Shown: positions 49,031 through 61,449, counted from the stretch's first letter. The stretch is DNA of 64,000 nt from Arenimonas caeni (GCF_003024235.1 NZ_KZ679093.1:35456-99455); one strand, 5' to 3'. Notes: generated by a model from the sequence alone, not told the origin. Program-made: numbers and translations.

Positions 49031-49783
49031 TCAGCCGGCGGCCGCGATGATGCCCAGGTAGGCCTTCACTGTGGCATCGAGCCCGGCGTAGAGCGCTTCG
49101 CCCACCAGGGCGTGGCCGATCGACACCTCGAGCACGCCGGGTACGCCGTGCAGGAATGCGCCGAGGTTGGCCTGGCTCAGGTCGTGTCCGGCGTTCACGC
49201 CCAGGCCCAGCGCCTGGGCTTCGGCGGCGGTACGCGCGCACAGGGCGAGCGCCGCCGCGGGGTCGCCGGCGGCGAAGGCTTCGGCGTAGGGCCCGGTGTA
49301 GATCTCGATGCGATCGGCCCCGATCGCCGCCGCCAGCTCAAGGCCCGGCGCACCCGCGTCCATGAACAGCGACACCCTCGCCCCGCAGGCCTTCAGCCCG
49401 GCCACCAGCGGGCGCAGCCGCTCCGCGTCGCGGGCCAGGTCGAAACCATGGTCGGAGGTGATCTGGCCGTCGCCGTCGGGCACGAGGGTGGCCTGCTGCG
49501 GGCGGGTTTCCCGCACCAGTTCAAGCAGCCCGGGGTAATCGCCCCGGGCCGGCGCGAAGGGATTGCCCTCGATGTTGAACTCGGCCCGGCCGGCCACCAG
49601 GCGGGCTAGGTCGCGCACGTCGCCCGGGCGGATATGGCGCTGGTCGGGGCGCGGATGCACGGTGATGCCACCGGCGCCGGCGCGCAGGGCCGCTTCGGCC
49701 GCGGCCGTCACGCTGGGCTCGGAGCCACCGCGCGAGTTGCGCAGGACGGCGATCTTGTTGACGTTGACGCTGAGCACGGTCAT
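49031..49783 (-). CDS. pdxJ: Pyridoxine 5'-phosphate synthase
   Basis: A 250-residue enzyme that makes pyridoxine 5'-phosphate from 1-deoxyxylulose 5-phosphate and 3-amino-2-oxopropyl phosphate. It starts [20 protein letters not shown]. Core motifs are [37 protein letters not shown] and [10 protein letters not shown]-terminal [15 protein letters not shown] matches the phosphate-binding part. It is divergent from the sensor gene at 49869 and faces the third exbD. Confidence 0.95.
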   Translation of the reverse strand: MTVLSVNVNKIAVLRNSRGGSEPSVTAAAEAALRAGAGGITVHPRPDQRHIRPGDVRDLARLVAGRAEFNIEGNPFAPARGDYPGLLELVRETRPQQATLVPDGDGQITSDHGFDLARDAERLRPLVAGLKACGARVSLFMDAGAPGLELAAAIGADRIEIYTGPYAEAFAAGDPAAALALCARTAAEAQALGLGVNAGHDLSQANLGAFLHGVPGVLEVSIGHALVGEALYAGLDATVKAYLGIIAAAG

Positions 49784-49868
49784 GGGCGCAGACTACCGCG
49801 CCGCCGCCTGCGGGAAAACCTGCCGCAGGTCGCGGACCGGGAGCCACCGCTTCGGCCATAATCGGCAT

Positions 49869-52748
<2,880 letters not shown>

Positions 52749-52761
52749 GCGTCGGCGCGGA

Positions 52762-53004
52762 TCAGGCCTTCTTGATCAGGCCGATGATGCCCAGCAGGAT
52801 CACCGCGCCGATGAAGGCGGTGATGAAGCCGCTGAACTCGCCGCCGAGGTTTACGCCGAGCCGCGGCAGCAGCCAGCCGCCGAGGAAGGCGCCGAGCACG
52901 CCGACCACCATGTTGATGAGCACGCCGAAACCACGGCCCTTCATCACCAGGCCGGCCAGCCAGCCGGCCAGTGCACCGATGATCAGGAAAATGATCAGGT
53001 CCAT
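52762..53004 (-). CDS. GlsB/YeaQ/YmgE family stress-response membrane protein
   Basis: An 80-residue membrane protein with three hydrophobic segments (for example MDLIIFLIIGALAGWLAGLV and ITAFIGAVILLGIIGLIKKA). GFGVLINMVVGVLGAFLGGW is the family core. This transglycosylase-associated-protein family responds to envelope or acid stress, but its activity is not known. It lies 13 bases downstream of the next small gene on the same strand. Confidence 0.9.
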   Translation of the reverse strand: MDLIIFLIIGALAGWLAGLVMKGRGFGVLINMVVGVLGAFLGGWLLPRLGVNLGGEFSGFITAFIGAVILLGIIGLIKKA

Positions 53005-53017
53005 GTCGCCTCCGCTC

Positions 53018-53278
53018 TCAGGGGTTGCCGGGGAACTCGCCCCGGCTCGACTTGCGTGCCTCGGCCTGCTCGCGCAGCTGCCTCAGCTCTTCGGCACTCA
53101 TGATGTGGGCGGCGTCGCGCGAGCTGCTGGAAATGCGTGAATGCAGCCAGCCCAGCAGGAAGGCGACCATCAGGCCCAGCGAGCCGGCCAGCAGCACCAG
53201 CACGCCCAGCGTCGGCATGGACCGGTGCATGGCCAGGCCCAGGCAGGCGATCGATCCAAGCAGGTAGAGCCAGTACAT
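53018..53278 (-). CDS. Small two-helix membrane protein, unknown function
   Basis: An 86-residue protein with two hydrophobic helices (about 2-18, WLYLLGSIACLGLAM, and 23-45, LGVLVLLAGSLGLMVAFLLGW). A charged tail follows (about 48-86) with AEELRQLREQAEARKSSRGE. No family was recognised. It precedes the GlsB-type gene and is likely co-transcribed with it. Confidence 0.75.
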   Translation of the reverse strand: MYWLYLLGSIACLGLAMHRSMPTLGVLVLLAGSLGLMVAFLLGWLHSRISSSSRDAAHIMSAEELRQLREQAEARKSSRGEFPGNP

Positions 53279-53340
53279 GCGTCACCTCGCGGGTTTGGCC
53301 GGAGTTTAGCCCAAGCCGGCCGCCAGTCCAGCCTGCCGGC

Positions 53341-54759
53341 TCAGAGCAGGGGGGAGAGCAGGCGGGCGCAGGCATCGCCCAGGCGCCGCCAGGCCGGCCC
53401 GGGCGGGTCGTCGGCGCGCACCTCGCGGCAGTGCGTCAGCGTGGCCTCGATCTCGCGTTCGAGTTCGCCCGCCAGGCTGCCGTCGTGCAGCAACACGCTG
53501 AGCTCGAAGTTGAGCCGGAAGCTGCGGTGGTCGAAATTGGCGCTGCCGATGATGCAGGTGTCGTCGTCCACCAGCAGGGCCTTGCTGTGCAGCATGCGCG
53601 GCTGGTATTCGAACACGCGCACGCCGGCCGCCAGCAGCTCGTCGTAGTACGAACGCGCGGCCGCGCTAACCAGCAGCGAGTCGCTGCGCGCCGGCACCAG
53701 CACGCGCACGTCCAGGCCGCGCAGCGCCGCCGAGGTCAGGGCCATGCGCGCGGCCTCGCCCGGCACGAAGTAGGGCGTCACCAGCCACACGCGATGGTTG
53801 GCCTGGTGGATCGCCTCGACCTTCACTCGGTGGATCGGTTCCCAGGGCGAATCGGGCCCGGCCGGCAGCGCCTGGGCCACGAGCCGGCCTTCCGGCGGCT
53901 CCGGCCACAGCCGCGCATCGCGCAGGGCCACGCCGGTGGCGTAGTGCCAGTCCTCCAGGAAGGCCAGCTGCAGCCAGCGCACGATGCCGCCTTCGAGCCG
54001 GAGGTGCAGGTCGTGGAAGGCGCGCGGGTTGATCGCCTCGTTCTCGTCGTCGGTGACGTTGATGCCGCCGGTGAAGCCGACGGCACCGTCGACGACGACG
54101 ATCTTGCGGTGGTTGCGCAGGTTGATGCGCGGACGCCAGATGAAGCGCAGGCGCACCGGGTGGAACCAGGCCAGTTCGACGCCGGCTTCCTGCAGCGGCG
54201 CCAGGAAGCGCCGGCGCAGGCGCCCTGAGCCGAAGGCGTCGAGCAGCACGCGCACGCGCACGCCCTCGCGCGCCCTGGCCACCAGCGCGTCGCGCAGGCG
54301 GGTGCCGGTGCGGTCCGGGTCGAAGATGTAGTACTCGACGTGGATGTGGTGCGTGGCCCCGGCGATCGCCGCCAGCAGCGCCTCGAACGTGGCCTCGCCG
54401 CCGACCAGCAGGCGGGCGTCGGACGCCGCGCAGGGCGCGTAGCCCGTGGCCGACTGCGCCAGGCGCGCGACCGTGGCGCAGTCCTCGCTGGGGTGCAGGT
54501 CGGCCGGCAGCGACTCGCCCACGCTGTTGCGCGAGAGGTGGCGACGGCGCCGGTGCCGCACGATGCGCTGCGGCCCGAGGAAGTGGTAGACGACGAGCCC
54601 CACCACCGGCAGCGCCGCCAGCGACAGCAGCCAGCTCAGGGTGGCGATCGGCTCGCGCTTTTGCAGCACGATCCAGCCGGCCAGCACCAGGATATAGAGC
54701 GCCCAGGTGCCGATCAGCCACGGCTTGAGTTCGGGCCACCAGGCGCCGGCGTCGATCAT
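53341..54759 (-). CDS. cls: Cardiolipin synthase (PLD superfamily)
   Basis: A 472-residue inner-membrane enzyme that joins phosphatidylglycerols to form cardiolipin. Two N-terminal helices (about 15-32 and 42-60) precede two phospholipase D motifs: H217-x-K219-x4-D224 in NHRKIVVVDG and H391-x-K393-x4-D398 in LHSKALLVDD. Length agrees with ClsA-type enzymes. The ATG overlaps the stop of the upstream oxygenase gene (ATGA). Confidence 0.93.
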   Translation of the reverse strand: MIDAGAWWPELKPWLIGTWALYILVLAGWIVLQKREPIATLSWLLSLAALPVVGLVVYHFLGPQRIVRHRRRRHLSRNSVGESLPADLHPSEDCATVARLAQSATGYAPCAASDARLLVGGEATFEALLAAIAGATHHIHVEYYIFDPDRTGTRLRDALVARAREGVRVRVLLDAFGSGRLRRRFLAPLQEAGVELAWFHPVRLRFIWRPRINLRNHRKIVVVDGAVGFTGGINVTDDENEAINPRAFHDLHLRLEGGIVRWLQLAFLEDWHYATGVALRDARLWPEPPEGRLVAQALPAGPDSPWEPIHRVKVEAIHQANHRVWLVTPYFVPGEAARMALTSAALRGLDVRVLVPARSDSLLVSAAARSYYDELLAAGVRVFEYQPRMLHSKALLVDDDTCIIGSANFDHRSFRLNFELSVLLHDGSLAGELEREIEATLTHCREVRADDPPGPAWRRLGDACARLLSPLL

Positions 54760-55460
54760 GCGGCCGGCTTGCCGAAGATCTGCTCGGCGCGGTTGAACAG
54801 CACCCAGCTGGTGGCGATGTACTTGTCGCCGCCTTCCGGGCGGTTGCCGCGGTGGGTGTGGGTGAAGCCGGCCGGCGCGATCAGCAGGCTGCCGGTGCGC
54901 GGCGGCACCTTGCGCTGCTGGTGGAAGAACTCGGTTTCACCGGCCTGGAAGCCGTCGTTGAGGTAGATCGTCCACAGCAGGTGCCGGTGCAGGGTGTCGC
55001 AGCCCGGGTCGCGCGGGTACAGCTCGCAGTGCCAGTACGGGTAGCCGCCTTCGCCGGCGCGGTAGCGCTGCAGGTTCACCCGCCCCGGCCGGAAGATGGT
55101 CTTGATGATGCCGTCGAGCGCGGCGTCGTCGAGGGTGGCCAGGGCCTCGGCGTCCAGGCGCCGGCGCCGGCCGGGCTCGCCGTGCTCGAGCATCAGCGGC
55201 GCGATCAGTGTGTAGGGGTAGCGGCGGATGTACCTGGCCAGGCAGGCGAGCACGGCCTGGGTGAGCGCCGCCTCGACGTCGCGCCAGGCCTCGACGCCGC
55301 TGATGCTGATGTCGCGGCTGTGCTTGAGCTCGGGGTAGAGCCCGCCACCGACCAGGCCCGGCTGGTCCTGGCCGCTGGCCTCGAAGCGCCGGATGATCGC
55401 CGCGCAGGCATCCGCCGGAACGGCGCCTTCGAAGACCTCGATCAGGTCATCGCTGGCCAT
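54756..55460 (-). CDS. 2-oxoglutarate/Fe(II)-dependent oxygenase
   Basis: A 234-residue protein of the prolyl 4-hydroxylase-like 2OG-Fe(II) superfamily. The metal site reads H144-C-E146 (HxE rather than HxD) in YPYWHCELYPRD, with a distal histidine in FTHTHRGNRPEG (about 201-203). The arginine after it would bind 2-oxoglutarate. The substrate is unknown. It is coupled at both ends: one-base overlap with fbp upstream and ATGA overlap with cls downstream. Confidence 0.85.
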   Translation of the reverse strand: MASDDLIEVFEGAVPADACAAIIRRFEASGQDQPGLVGGGLYPELKHSRDISISGVEAWRDVEAALTQAVLACLARYIRRYPYTLIAPLMLEHGEPGRRRRLDAEALATLDDAALDGIIKTIFRPGRVNLQRYRAGEGGYPYWHCELYPRDPGCDTLHRHLLWTIYLNDGFQAGETEFFHQQRKVPPRTGSLLIAPAGFTHTHRGNRPEGGDKYIATSWVLFNRAEQIFGKPAA

Positions 55461-56473
55461 CAGCCTTCGCGGTCGAACTGTTCGTGGTAGCGCACCGCCT
55501 CGGCCACCTCGTTGCGCGAGCCCAGGAACACCGGCACGCGCTGGTGCAGGCCGGTCGGCTGCACCTCGAGCATGCGCTGGCGGCCCGTGCTGGCCGCGCC
55601 GCCGGCCTGCTCGATGATGAAGGCCATGGGGTTGGCTTCGTACATCAGGCGCAGCTTGCCGCCCTTCTCGCGGCACTTCTCGTCGAGCGGATAACTGAAG
55701 ATGCCGCCGCGGGTGATGATGCGGTGCACGTCGGCCACCATCGAGGCCACCCAGCGCATGTTGAAGTCCTTGCCGCGGGGGCCTTCCTTGCCCTTGAGCA
55801 GGTCGGCCACGTAGCGCTGCATGGGCGGCTCCCAGAAGCGCTGGTTGGACATGTTGACCGCGAATTCCTTCGTGTCCGCGGGCACCTGCACGTCGCGGCG
55901 CGTCATCATGAAGGTGCCGACCTCGCGGTCGAGCGTGAACACGTGGGTGCCATGGCCGACGGTGAGCACCAGCATCGTGCTCGGCCCGTAGGTGGTGTAG
56001 CCGGCGCAGACCTGGGTGGTGCCCGGCTGCAGGAAGTGCTCGTCGCCGGGCGTGGTGACGCCGTCGGGGCAGCGCAGCACCGAGAAGATGGTGCCGACCG
56101 AGATGTTGACGTCGATGTTCGAGCTGCCGTCGAGCGGATCGAACAGCAGCAGGTAGTTGCCGCGGCGCGCGGCGTCGGGGATCGGCTGGCTGTGGTCCAT
56201 TTCCTCCGAGGCCAGGCCGGCCAGGTGGCCGCCCCAGGCATTGGCCTCGAGCAGGATGTCGTTGCTCAGCACGTCGAGCTTCTTCTGCGCCTCGCCCTGG
56301 ATGTTGCCGGTGCCGGCGTCGCCCAGCACGCCGCCCAGCGCGCCCTTGCCGATGGCGATCGAGATCGACTTGCAGGCACGGGCGACCACCTCGATCAGCA
56401 GGCGCAGGTCGGCATTGATGCGGCCGGCGTGTTGTTCCTCGATCAGGTAGCGGGTGAGCGAAATGGGCTTCAT
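55460..56473 (-). CDS. fbp: Fructose-1,6-bisphosphatase class I
   Basis: A 337-residue gluconeogenic phosphatase. Metal and substrate motifs are [12 protein letters not shown] (56-67), LASEEMD (87-93) and [13 protein letters not shown] (111-123). The C-terminal [20 protein letters not shown] matches class I FBPase. ATG 56473 ([10 protein letters not shown]) is the family start; the open frame upstream has no homology. It heads a tightly overlapping fbp-oxygenase-cls operon. Confidence 0.96.
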   Translation of the reverse strand: MKPISLTRYLIEEQHAGRINADLRLLIEVVARACKSISIAIGKGALGGVLGDAGTGNIQGEAQKKLDVLSNDILLEANAWGGHLAGLASEEMDHSQPIPDAARRGNYLLLFDPLDGSSNIDVNISVGTIFSVLRCPDGVTTPGDEHFLQPGTTQVCAGYTTYGPSTMLVLTVGHGTHVFTLDREVGTFMMTRRDVQVPADTKEFAVNMSNQRFWEPPMQRYVADLLKGKEGPRGKDFNMRWVASMVADVHRIITRGGIFSYPLDEKCREKGGKLRLMYEANPMAFIIEQAGGAASTGRQRMLEVQPTGLHQRVPVFLGSRNEVAEAVRYHEQFDREG

Positions 56474-56562
56474 GGCGTTCCAGGGGATGGCGGCGGACCC
56501 GGGCATTGTCCCCGCCCGCGCCGGGCTTGCAAGCATGGCCGCCGTTTGCGCCACAATCAGCC

Positions 56563-57798
56563 ATGCTCACGATGCCAACGGAACTGCCGCTGCTGCCGCT
56601 GGGAACCGCCCTGGGCGTGGGCCTGCTGGTGGGCGCGGTGCGCGAACGGCGCCACCCCGAGCGCCCCACCTCGGCCGGCCTGCGCACCCATGCGCTGGCG
56701 GCCCTTGCCGGCGCGGTGGCCCTGTGGCTCGACCCGGTGGTCTTCGCGGTGGTGCTGGCCCTGGTGGGCGTGTTCTCGGCGATGAGCTACCGCCAGAGCC
56801 AGGCCGAGGACCCGGGCCTGACCGGCGAAATCACCCTGGTGCTCACCTGCCTGCTCGGCGGCCTCGCCGTGGGCCTGCCGGCGCTGGCGGCCGGCCTGGG
56901 CGTGGTGGTGGCGGCCCTGGTCTACCTGAAGGCGCCGCTGCACCGGCTGGCCCGCGAGCGGGTCAGCGAGGCCGAAGTGCGCGACGGCCTGGTGCTGCTG
57001 GCCTCGGCCCTGGTCGTGCTGCCGCTGCTGCCGGACCGGTCCATCGGCCCCTGGGACGTCTTCAACCCGCGGGTGCTGTGGCTGCTGGTGGTGCTGGTGA
57101 TGGCGATCAGCACCGCCGGCCACATCGCCCTGCGTCTGGTCGGCAACCGCTGGGGCCTGGCGGTGGCGGGCTTCTTCGCCGGCTATGTGTCTTCGACCGC
57201 CGCCGTGGCGGGCTTCGGCCAGCGCGCGCGCGAGGCGCCGGGCCTGCGCTCGGCCGCCGTCGGCGCGGCGCTGCTGGCCAACCTGGCCTCGGTGAGCCTG
57301 TTCGTGCCGGTGCTGCTGGCGGTGTCGCCGGGCCTGCTGTCGGAACTGGCCCGCGAACTGGCCGTGGCCGGCGGCGTGCTGCTGGCCAGCGGCCTGCTGG
57401 GCCTGCGGCCGGATGGCGACCCGACGCCGCCACCGACCGCCGAGAGCCGCATGTTCCGCTTCCGCCATGCCCTCGCCTTCGCCGCGATCATCACCGTGGT
57501 GCTGTTCGCGGCCGCCGCGCTCAACGCCTGGCTCGGCCCGCGCGGCGCGATGGTGGCCGCGGTCGTGGCGGCCCTGGCCGAGCTGCACGCCGCGGCGGCC
57601 ACCGTCGCCAAGCTCTGGCAGTCGGGCACCTTCGACGTGGCGCAGGCGCGCTGGGCCTTCGTGGGCCTGCTGGCGGCCAGTTCGCTGGCCAAGACGGTGG
57701 TGGCCTTCGCCAGCGGCGGCGCGGCCTACGGCTGGCGCGTGGGCCTGGGGCTGGCCACGATGGTCGCGGCCACCGCCGGTGCCGTCCTGCTCACCTGA
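56563..57798 (+). CDS. MgtC/DUF4010 family multi-pass membrane protein
   Basis: A 411-residue protein with about 11-13 predicted helices. An N-terminal MgtC/SapB-like part ([36 protein letters not shown]) is followed by the DUF4010 part ([20 protein letters not shown]). MgtC-like proteins act in magnesium/envelope physiology, but DUF4010 members are uncharacterised. ATG 56563 is used; ATG 56572 is possible. It is divergent from fbp. Confidence 0.85.
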   Translation: MLTMPTELPLLPLGTALGVGLLVGAVRERRHPERPTSAGLRTHALAALAGAVALWLDPVVFAVVLALVGVFSAMSYRQSQAEDPGLTGEITLVLTCLLGGLAVGLPALAAGLGVVVAALVYLKAPLHRLARERVSEAEVRDGLVLLASALVVLPLLPDRSIGPWDVFNPRVLWLLVVLVMAISTAGHIALRLVGNRWGLAVAGFFAGYVSSTAAVAGFGQRAREAPGLRSAAVGAALLANLASVSLFVPVLLAVSPGLLSELARELAVAGGVLLASGLLGLRPDGDPTPPPTAESRMFRFRHALAFAAIITVVLFAAAALNAWLGPRGAMVAAVVAALAELHAAAATVAKLWQSGTFDVAQARWAFVGLLAASSLAKTVVAFASGGAAYGWRVGLGLATMVAATAGAVLLT

Positions 57799-57803
57799 GC
57801 CCA

Positions 57804-57837
57804 TTGAACCAGGTTGGTTTCATCCAACCTCGTTCAA
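57804..57837. terminator. Palindrome between convergent genes (probable bidirectional terminator)
   Basis: TTGAACCAGGTTGG-tttcat-CCAACCTCGTTCAA is an inverted repeat with one mismatch. It lies between the DUF4010 gene (plus) and the response regulator (minus). T-runs are short, so termination is inferred from position. Confidence 0.55.
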
Positions 57838-57842
57838 ATGGT

Positions 57843-58484
57843 TCAGATGATCCTGAGGGTGATGGCTTTCAGCACCGCGCGGGTGCGGTCGCGGGTGCCG
57901 AGCTTGTCGAGGATCTCGGAGACGTAGTTCTTCACCGTGCCTTCCGACAGGAACACGGCCTTGGCGATTTCGCGGTTGGAGTAGCCGCCCGCGATCAGGC
58001 GCAGGATGGCGACCTCGCGCTCGTTGAAGGTGTCGGTCGGTTCGCTCTGGTCGCGATAGGCGTAGCGGGCACGCACCGGGTCGGTGGGCACCGGCGCGAG
58101 CAGGGTTTCGCCGGCGGCGACGCGGGTGATCGCCTCCGCCAGGTCCTCGGGCGAGGCGTCCTTGAGCAGGAATCCCTGCGCACCGGCTTCGGCCGCCGCC
58201 AGCGGCAGCGTGTCGTCGTCGAAGGTGGTCAGCAGCACCACGGGCGTCGTGTCGCCGCGCTCGCGCAGCGCGCGCACCAGGCCGAAACCGTCCAGGCCGG
58301 GCATGCGGATGTCGGAAAGGACCACGTCGACCGGGCTGCCGGCGATGGCATCGAGCAGGGCCTGGCCATCGCCGGCCTCGGCCACCAGGGCGATCCCCGG
58401 GAAATCCTTGAGCAGCGCGGTCAGGCCGCTGCGCACCAGGGCCTGGTCGTCGGCCAGCGCGACGCGGATCGGTTGCGTGCTCAT
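57843..58484 (-). CDS. NarL/FixJ family response regulator
   Basis: A 213-residue regulator. The receiver domain (1-120) has acidic pair D12/D13, phosphoacceptor D58 in VVLSDIRMPGLDG, T86 in LLTTFDDD and K108 in FLLKDA. The LuxR-type helix-turn-helix (about 150-208) reads FNEREVAILRLIAGGYSNRE then EGTVKNYVSEILDKL. It is coupled to the upstream kinase by an ATGA overlap. DesR-like partners often control membrane lipid genes, but no target is visible here. Confidence 0.93.
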   Translation of the reverse strand: MSTQPIRVALADDQALVRSGLTALLKDFPGIALVAEAGDGQALLDAIAGSPVDVVLSDIRMPGLDGFGLVRALRERGDTTPVVLLTTFDDDTLPLAAAEAGAQGFLLKDASPEDLAEAITRVAAGETLLAPVPTDPVRARYAYRDQSEPTDTFNEREVAILRLIAGGYSNREIAKAVFLSEGTVKNYVSEILDKLGTRDRTRAVLKAITLRII

Positions 58485-59626
58485 GCCGCCTCCGGCAGCC
58501 AGGCCTGCAGGTGCACGCCGCCGGTGTCGGTGCGGCGCACGTCCAGGCCGCCGCCGGCGGCCTCCAGCCGCTCGCGCATGCCGTCCAGGCCGTTGCCGGG
58601 CCTGAGCTCGCCGCGGCCGCGGCCGTCGTCGCGGATGTCCAGGCGCAGGCCGCCGGCCTCGCGCCGCAGCACCACCCACAGGTTGCCGGCCTGGGAATGC
58701 CGCGCGGCATTGGTCAGGCCTTCCTGCACCGTTCGCAGCAGCGCCTCGGCCTGGGCCAGCGAGCCCACGCGTGCGTCCTCGTCGATCTGCAGGTGCAGGC
58801 GCGGCCGCGGGAAGGGCGAGGCCAGCGCGGCGATCGCCGGCGCGAGCTCGAGGCCTTCGTCGGCGCGCATCTGCTGCACCACGCCGCGGATGTCGGCCAG
58901 CAGTTCGTCGGCCAGGCGCGCGCACAGGGCCACCGGCGCCTCGTTCGCGTGGCGCGGGTCGCGCGCCAGCGCGGCGAGGTTGAGCTTGAGCGCGGTGAGC
59001 TTGTGCCCGGCCACGTCGTGCAGCTCGCGCGAGAGCCGCAGGCGCTCGCCGTCGCGCGCGCTTTCGGCCAGCAGCGAGCGGGTGGCCAGCAGCTCGGCGT
59101 TGGTCGCGGCCAGCTCGGCGCGGGCGCGTTCGGCGCTGATGCCGAACCAGGCCGCCGAGGCGGCGAAGGCCTGGAAACAGGCCACCATCAGCACGCCGAT
59201 GGCCGGCGACGAAAACCGCCAGACCTCCGCGTAGATGACGTACAGGCCCAGGTTAACGACCAGCAGCAGCACCGCGGCCGGCCGCGGCGCCCAGAGGTGG
59301 ATGACCTGGATGGCGCACAGGATCAGCAGGATCGGCAGCGTCGAACTGCGCGCCAGCATCATCAGCGCGAACACCAGCCCGTACTGCGCGAGCACGAACA
59401 GGCGCAGGCGCGCCGGCGGCGACGCCGTCTCCTCGTGCCCGAGCACGCAGGCGAAGAAGCCCAGGTAGGCCAGGTGCAGCGCCGCCAGCCAGGCCGCCGG
59501 CGCGGGTTGTTCGCGCCAGGCCGGCGTGCCCGTGCCCAGCACCACCACTTCCCAGCCGATCGCGGCCCAGGTGAGCAGGCCGGCGAGGTTGAGCGGCGTG
59601 AACAGTCGTCTGGCGAAGGCTTCCAT
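58481..59626 (-). CDS. Sensor histidine kinase, DesK/NarX-type (HisKA_3)
   Basis: A 381-residue kinase. Residues ~15-165 hold about five helices with no large periplasmic domain (for example LHLAYLGFFACVLGHEET and VLLLVVNLGLYVIYAEVW). The dimerisation helix carries H203 in SRELHDVAGHKLTALK. The ATPase has the N-box VQEGLTNAARHS and G-box DIRDDGRGRG. Membrane-embedded sensing is suggested by the architecture. ATG 59626 is used; the longer frame upstream is non-coding in style. Confidence 0.92.
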   Translation of the reverse strand: MEAFARRLFTPLNLAGLLTWAAIGWEVVVLGTGTPAWREQPAPAAWLAALHLAYLGFFACVLGHEETASPPARLRLFVLAQYGLVFALMMLARSSTLPILLILCAIQVIHLWAPRPAAVLLLVVNLGLYVIYAEVWRFSSPAIGVLMVACFQAFAASAAWFGISAERARAELAATNAELLATRSLLAESARDGERLRLSRELHDVAGHKLTALKLNLAALARDPRHANEAPVALCARLADELLADIRGVVQQMRADEGLELAPAIAALASPFPRPRLHLQIDEDARVGSLAQAEALLRTVQEGLTNAARHSQAGNLWVVLRREAGGLRLDIRDDGRGRGELRPGNGLDGMRERLEAAGGGLDVRRTDTGGVHLQAWLPEAA

Positions 59627-59768
59627 GGCGCCAGCTTGGGCCGCGGGCGCGGGCTGCTCAAGGCCCGGCGCGAAGAAAGTGACTTCCGGCACCCGGAGCC
59701 GATGACCGCCGGCACCTGAGCGCGCGCGGCGCCGCCGTGAGACTGGCGGCACACGAAGGAGGACCCGC

Positions 59769-60494
59769 ATGGACCCGAGCAAGCTGCCCCTGATCCTGCA
59801 CATCGCCGCCGGCACGGTGGCCCTGGCCACGTTCTGGACCGCCGGCCTGGTGAAGAAGGGCACGCCCCTGCACCGCCGCGTCGGCCAGGTCTACCTGCTG
59901 GCCATGCTGGCCATCATCCTCACCGGCATCCCGCTGGTGCTGCAGGTGATCGCGCGCGGCCAGCCGGTGGGCGCGCTCTTCCTCACCTACCTGCTGGTGC
60001 TGGTGGGCAATGCGACCTGGGCGGCCTGGCGCGCCATCCGCGACCGTCGCGACCGTCGCGCCTTCTTCGGGCCGATGTACTGGTTCGCCGCCGCGCTCAC
60101 CGCCGGCAGCGGTCTGGCGATCATCGCGCTGGGCCTGCAGACGGGTGCGGTGCTGCTGCAGGTGTTCGGTGGCGTCGGCGTGTTCGCCGGCATCGGCGCG
60201 CTGCGCAGCTGGCGGCGTTCGGCCACGGATCCGAAGTGGTGGCTCAAGGAGCACTACGGCGCGATGATCGGCAACGGCGTGGCCACGCACATCGCCTTCT
60301 TCGGCATTGGCCTGCGCAGCCTGCTGCCGGGCGTGGACCCGGTGCTGTTGCAGCAGTTCGCCTGGTTCACGCCGCTGGCCGGCTCGCTGGTGGCGGCCTG
60401 GTGGCTGGGCCGCAAGTACGGACGCCCGGCGGGGGCGCCTCAGACGTCGCCGTCGTCGAGCCAGCCTTCGCCGGTGCCGCGGTTGAACACCTGA
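59769..60494 (+). CDS. Multi-pass membrane protein, possibly DUF2306-like
   Basis: A 241-residue protein with seven hydrophobic segments (LHIAAGTVALATFWTAGLV; GALFLTYLLVLVGNATWAAW; AWFTPLAGSLVAAWWLGRKY and others). Conserved-looking histidines are in PLHRRVGQVYLL and KEHYGAMIGNG. ATG 59769 has GGAGG 7 bases upstream. Its last ~18 codons overlap the 3' end of the convergent phhA gene by 55 bases, giving a polar Ser/Pro tail. Function is unknown. Confidence 0.8.
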   Translation: MDPSKLPLILHIAAGTVALATFWTAGLVKKGTPLHRRVGQVYLLAMLAIILTGIPLVLQVIARGQPVGALFLTYLLVLVGNATWAAWRAIRDRRDRRAFFGPMYWFAAALTAGSGLAIIALGLQTGAVLLQVFGGVGVFAGIGALRSWRRSATDPKWWLKEHYGAMIGNGVATHIAFFGIGLRSLLPGVDPVLLQQFAWFTPLAGSLVAAWWLGRKYGRPAGAPQTSPSSSQPSPVPRLNT

Positions 60495-61327
60495 TCACCC
60501 GGCTGCACGCTGCCGGCCGGGGAACTCGGCTGGCCGGCCAGGCGGGCGTAGATCGGCGTGAAGTCCGGCCGCGTCGCCTCCATCAGCTGCTCGTAGCTGT
60601 CGATGACGAAATACGTCTTCTGGTAGGTGTCGATGCGGTAGCGCGTGCGCATGATGCGCTCGAGGTCGAAACCGATGCGGTTGGGCGCGGCCGACTCCAG
60701 GCAGTGGATGGATTCGCCCTTGGAGCTGACGATGCCGCTGCCGTAGATGCGCAGGCCGTCGTCTTCCCGGATCAGGCCGAATTCCACCGTGTACCAGTAC
60801 AGGCGCGTCAGGTTCACCAGCGCCTCGGGGCCGATGGCGTGCGCCTTGACGCCGCCGCGGCCGTAGGCGGCCATGTAGTCGGCGAACACCGGGTTCATCA
60901 GCAGCGGCACGTGGCCGAACAGGTCGTGGAAAAGGTCCGGCTCGCTCAGGTAGTCGAGCTGCTCGGGCTTGCGGATCCACCAGGTCACCGGGAAGCGGCG
61001 GTTGGCCAGGTGCTCGAAAAAAGTGAGTTCGGGCAGCAGGCCCTCGACGCCGATCAGCTCCCAGCCGGTGGCCTTGCGCAGCACCGGGTTGAGCTCGTCG
61101 AACTTCGGGATGCGGTCGGGCGACATGCCCATCGCTTCCTGCTGGGCCAGGAATTCGCGGCTGGCGCGGCCGGGCAGGATCTCGCGCTGGCGCCGGAACA
61201 GGGTGGCCCAGACCTCGTGGTCGGTGGCGCTGTAGTCGCCCCAGGGCTGCTCGACCACGGCGGTGGTGTAGACCGGCACATAGCCTTTGTCGGTGAGCTG
61301 GTGTTCGACGCGCTTGGGCTGGTTCAT
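60440..61327 (-). CDS. phhA: Phenylalanine 4-monooxygenase
   Basis: A 295-residue non-haem iron, tetrahydrobiopterin-dependent hydroxylase that converts phenylalanine to tyrosine. The iron triad is H134 and H139 in FHDLFGHVPLL and E182 in YWYTVEFGL. Substrate-region motifs TWWIRKPEQLDYLSEPD and GVEGLLP are present. ATG 61327 is used because GGAGG lies 6 bases upstream, inside a possible longer start at 61339. It is divergent from an Lrp-type regulator gene, its likely controller. Confidence 0.95.
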   Translation of the reverse strand: MNQPKRVEHQLTDKGYVPVYTTAVVEQPWGDYSATDHEVWATLFRRQREILPGRASREFLAQQEAMGMSPDRIPKFDELNPVLRKATGWELIGVEGLLPELTFFEHLANRRFPVTWWIRKPEQLDYLSEPDLFHDLFGHVPLLMNPVFADYMAAYGRGGVKAHAIGPEALVNLTRLYWYTVEFGLIREDDGLRIYGSGIVSSKGESIHCLESAAPNRIGFDLERIMRTRYRIDTYQKTYFVIDSYEQLMEATRPDFTPIYARLAGQPSSPAGSVQPGDQVFNRGTGEGWLDDGDV

Positions 61328-61339
61328 CGGGGCCTCCAT

Positions 61340-61449
61340 ACCTTGCGCACCAGTCTAGCGGCGGGCTGGCGCAATCGGCTTGCGTTGTTGCGCATACTGG
61401 CTAAACAGGCGCAAGATAATTGCGTAGAAACGCCGGGTTATGCAGGAAT
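61340..61449. promoter_or_regulatory. Divergent phhA/Lrp control region with TTGCG/CGCAA repeats
   Basis: The 110-base gap has repeated half-sites: GGCGCAAT (61367-61374), TTGCGT (61380-61385), TTGCGC (61388-61393), GGCGCAAG (61408-61415) and TTGCGT (61420-61425). TTGCGCatactggctaaacaGGCGCAA reads as an inverted pair. Lrp/AsnC proteins bind several such sites cooperatively, so this is a plausible operator array. Confidence 0.55.
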
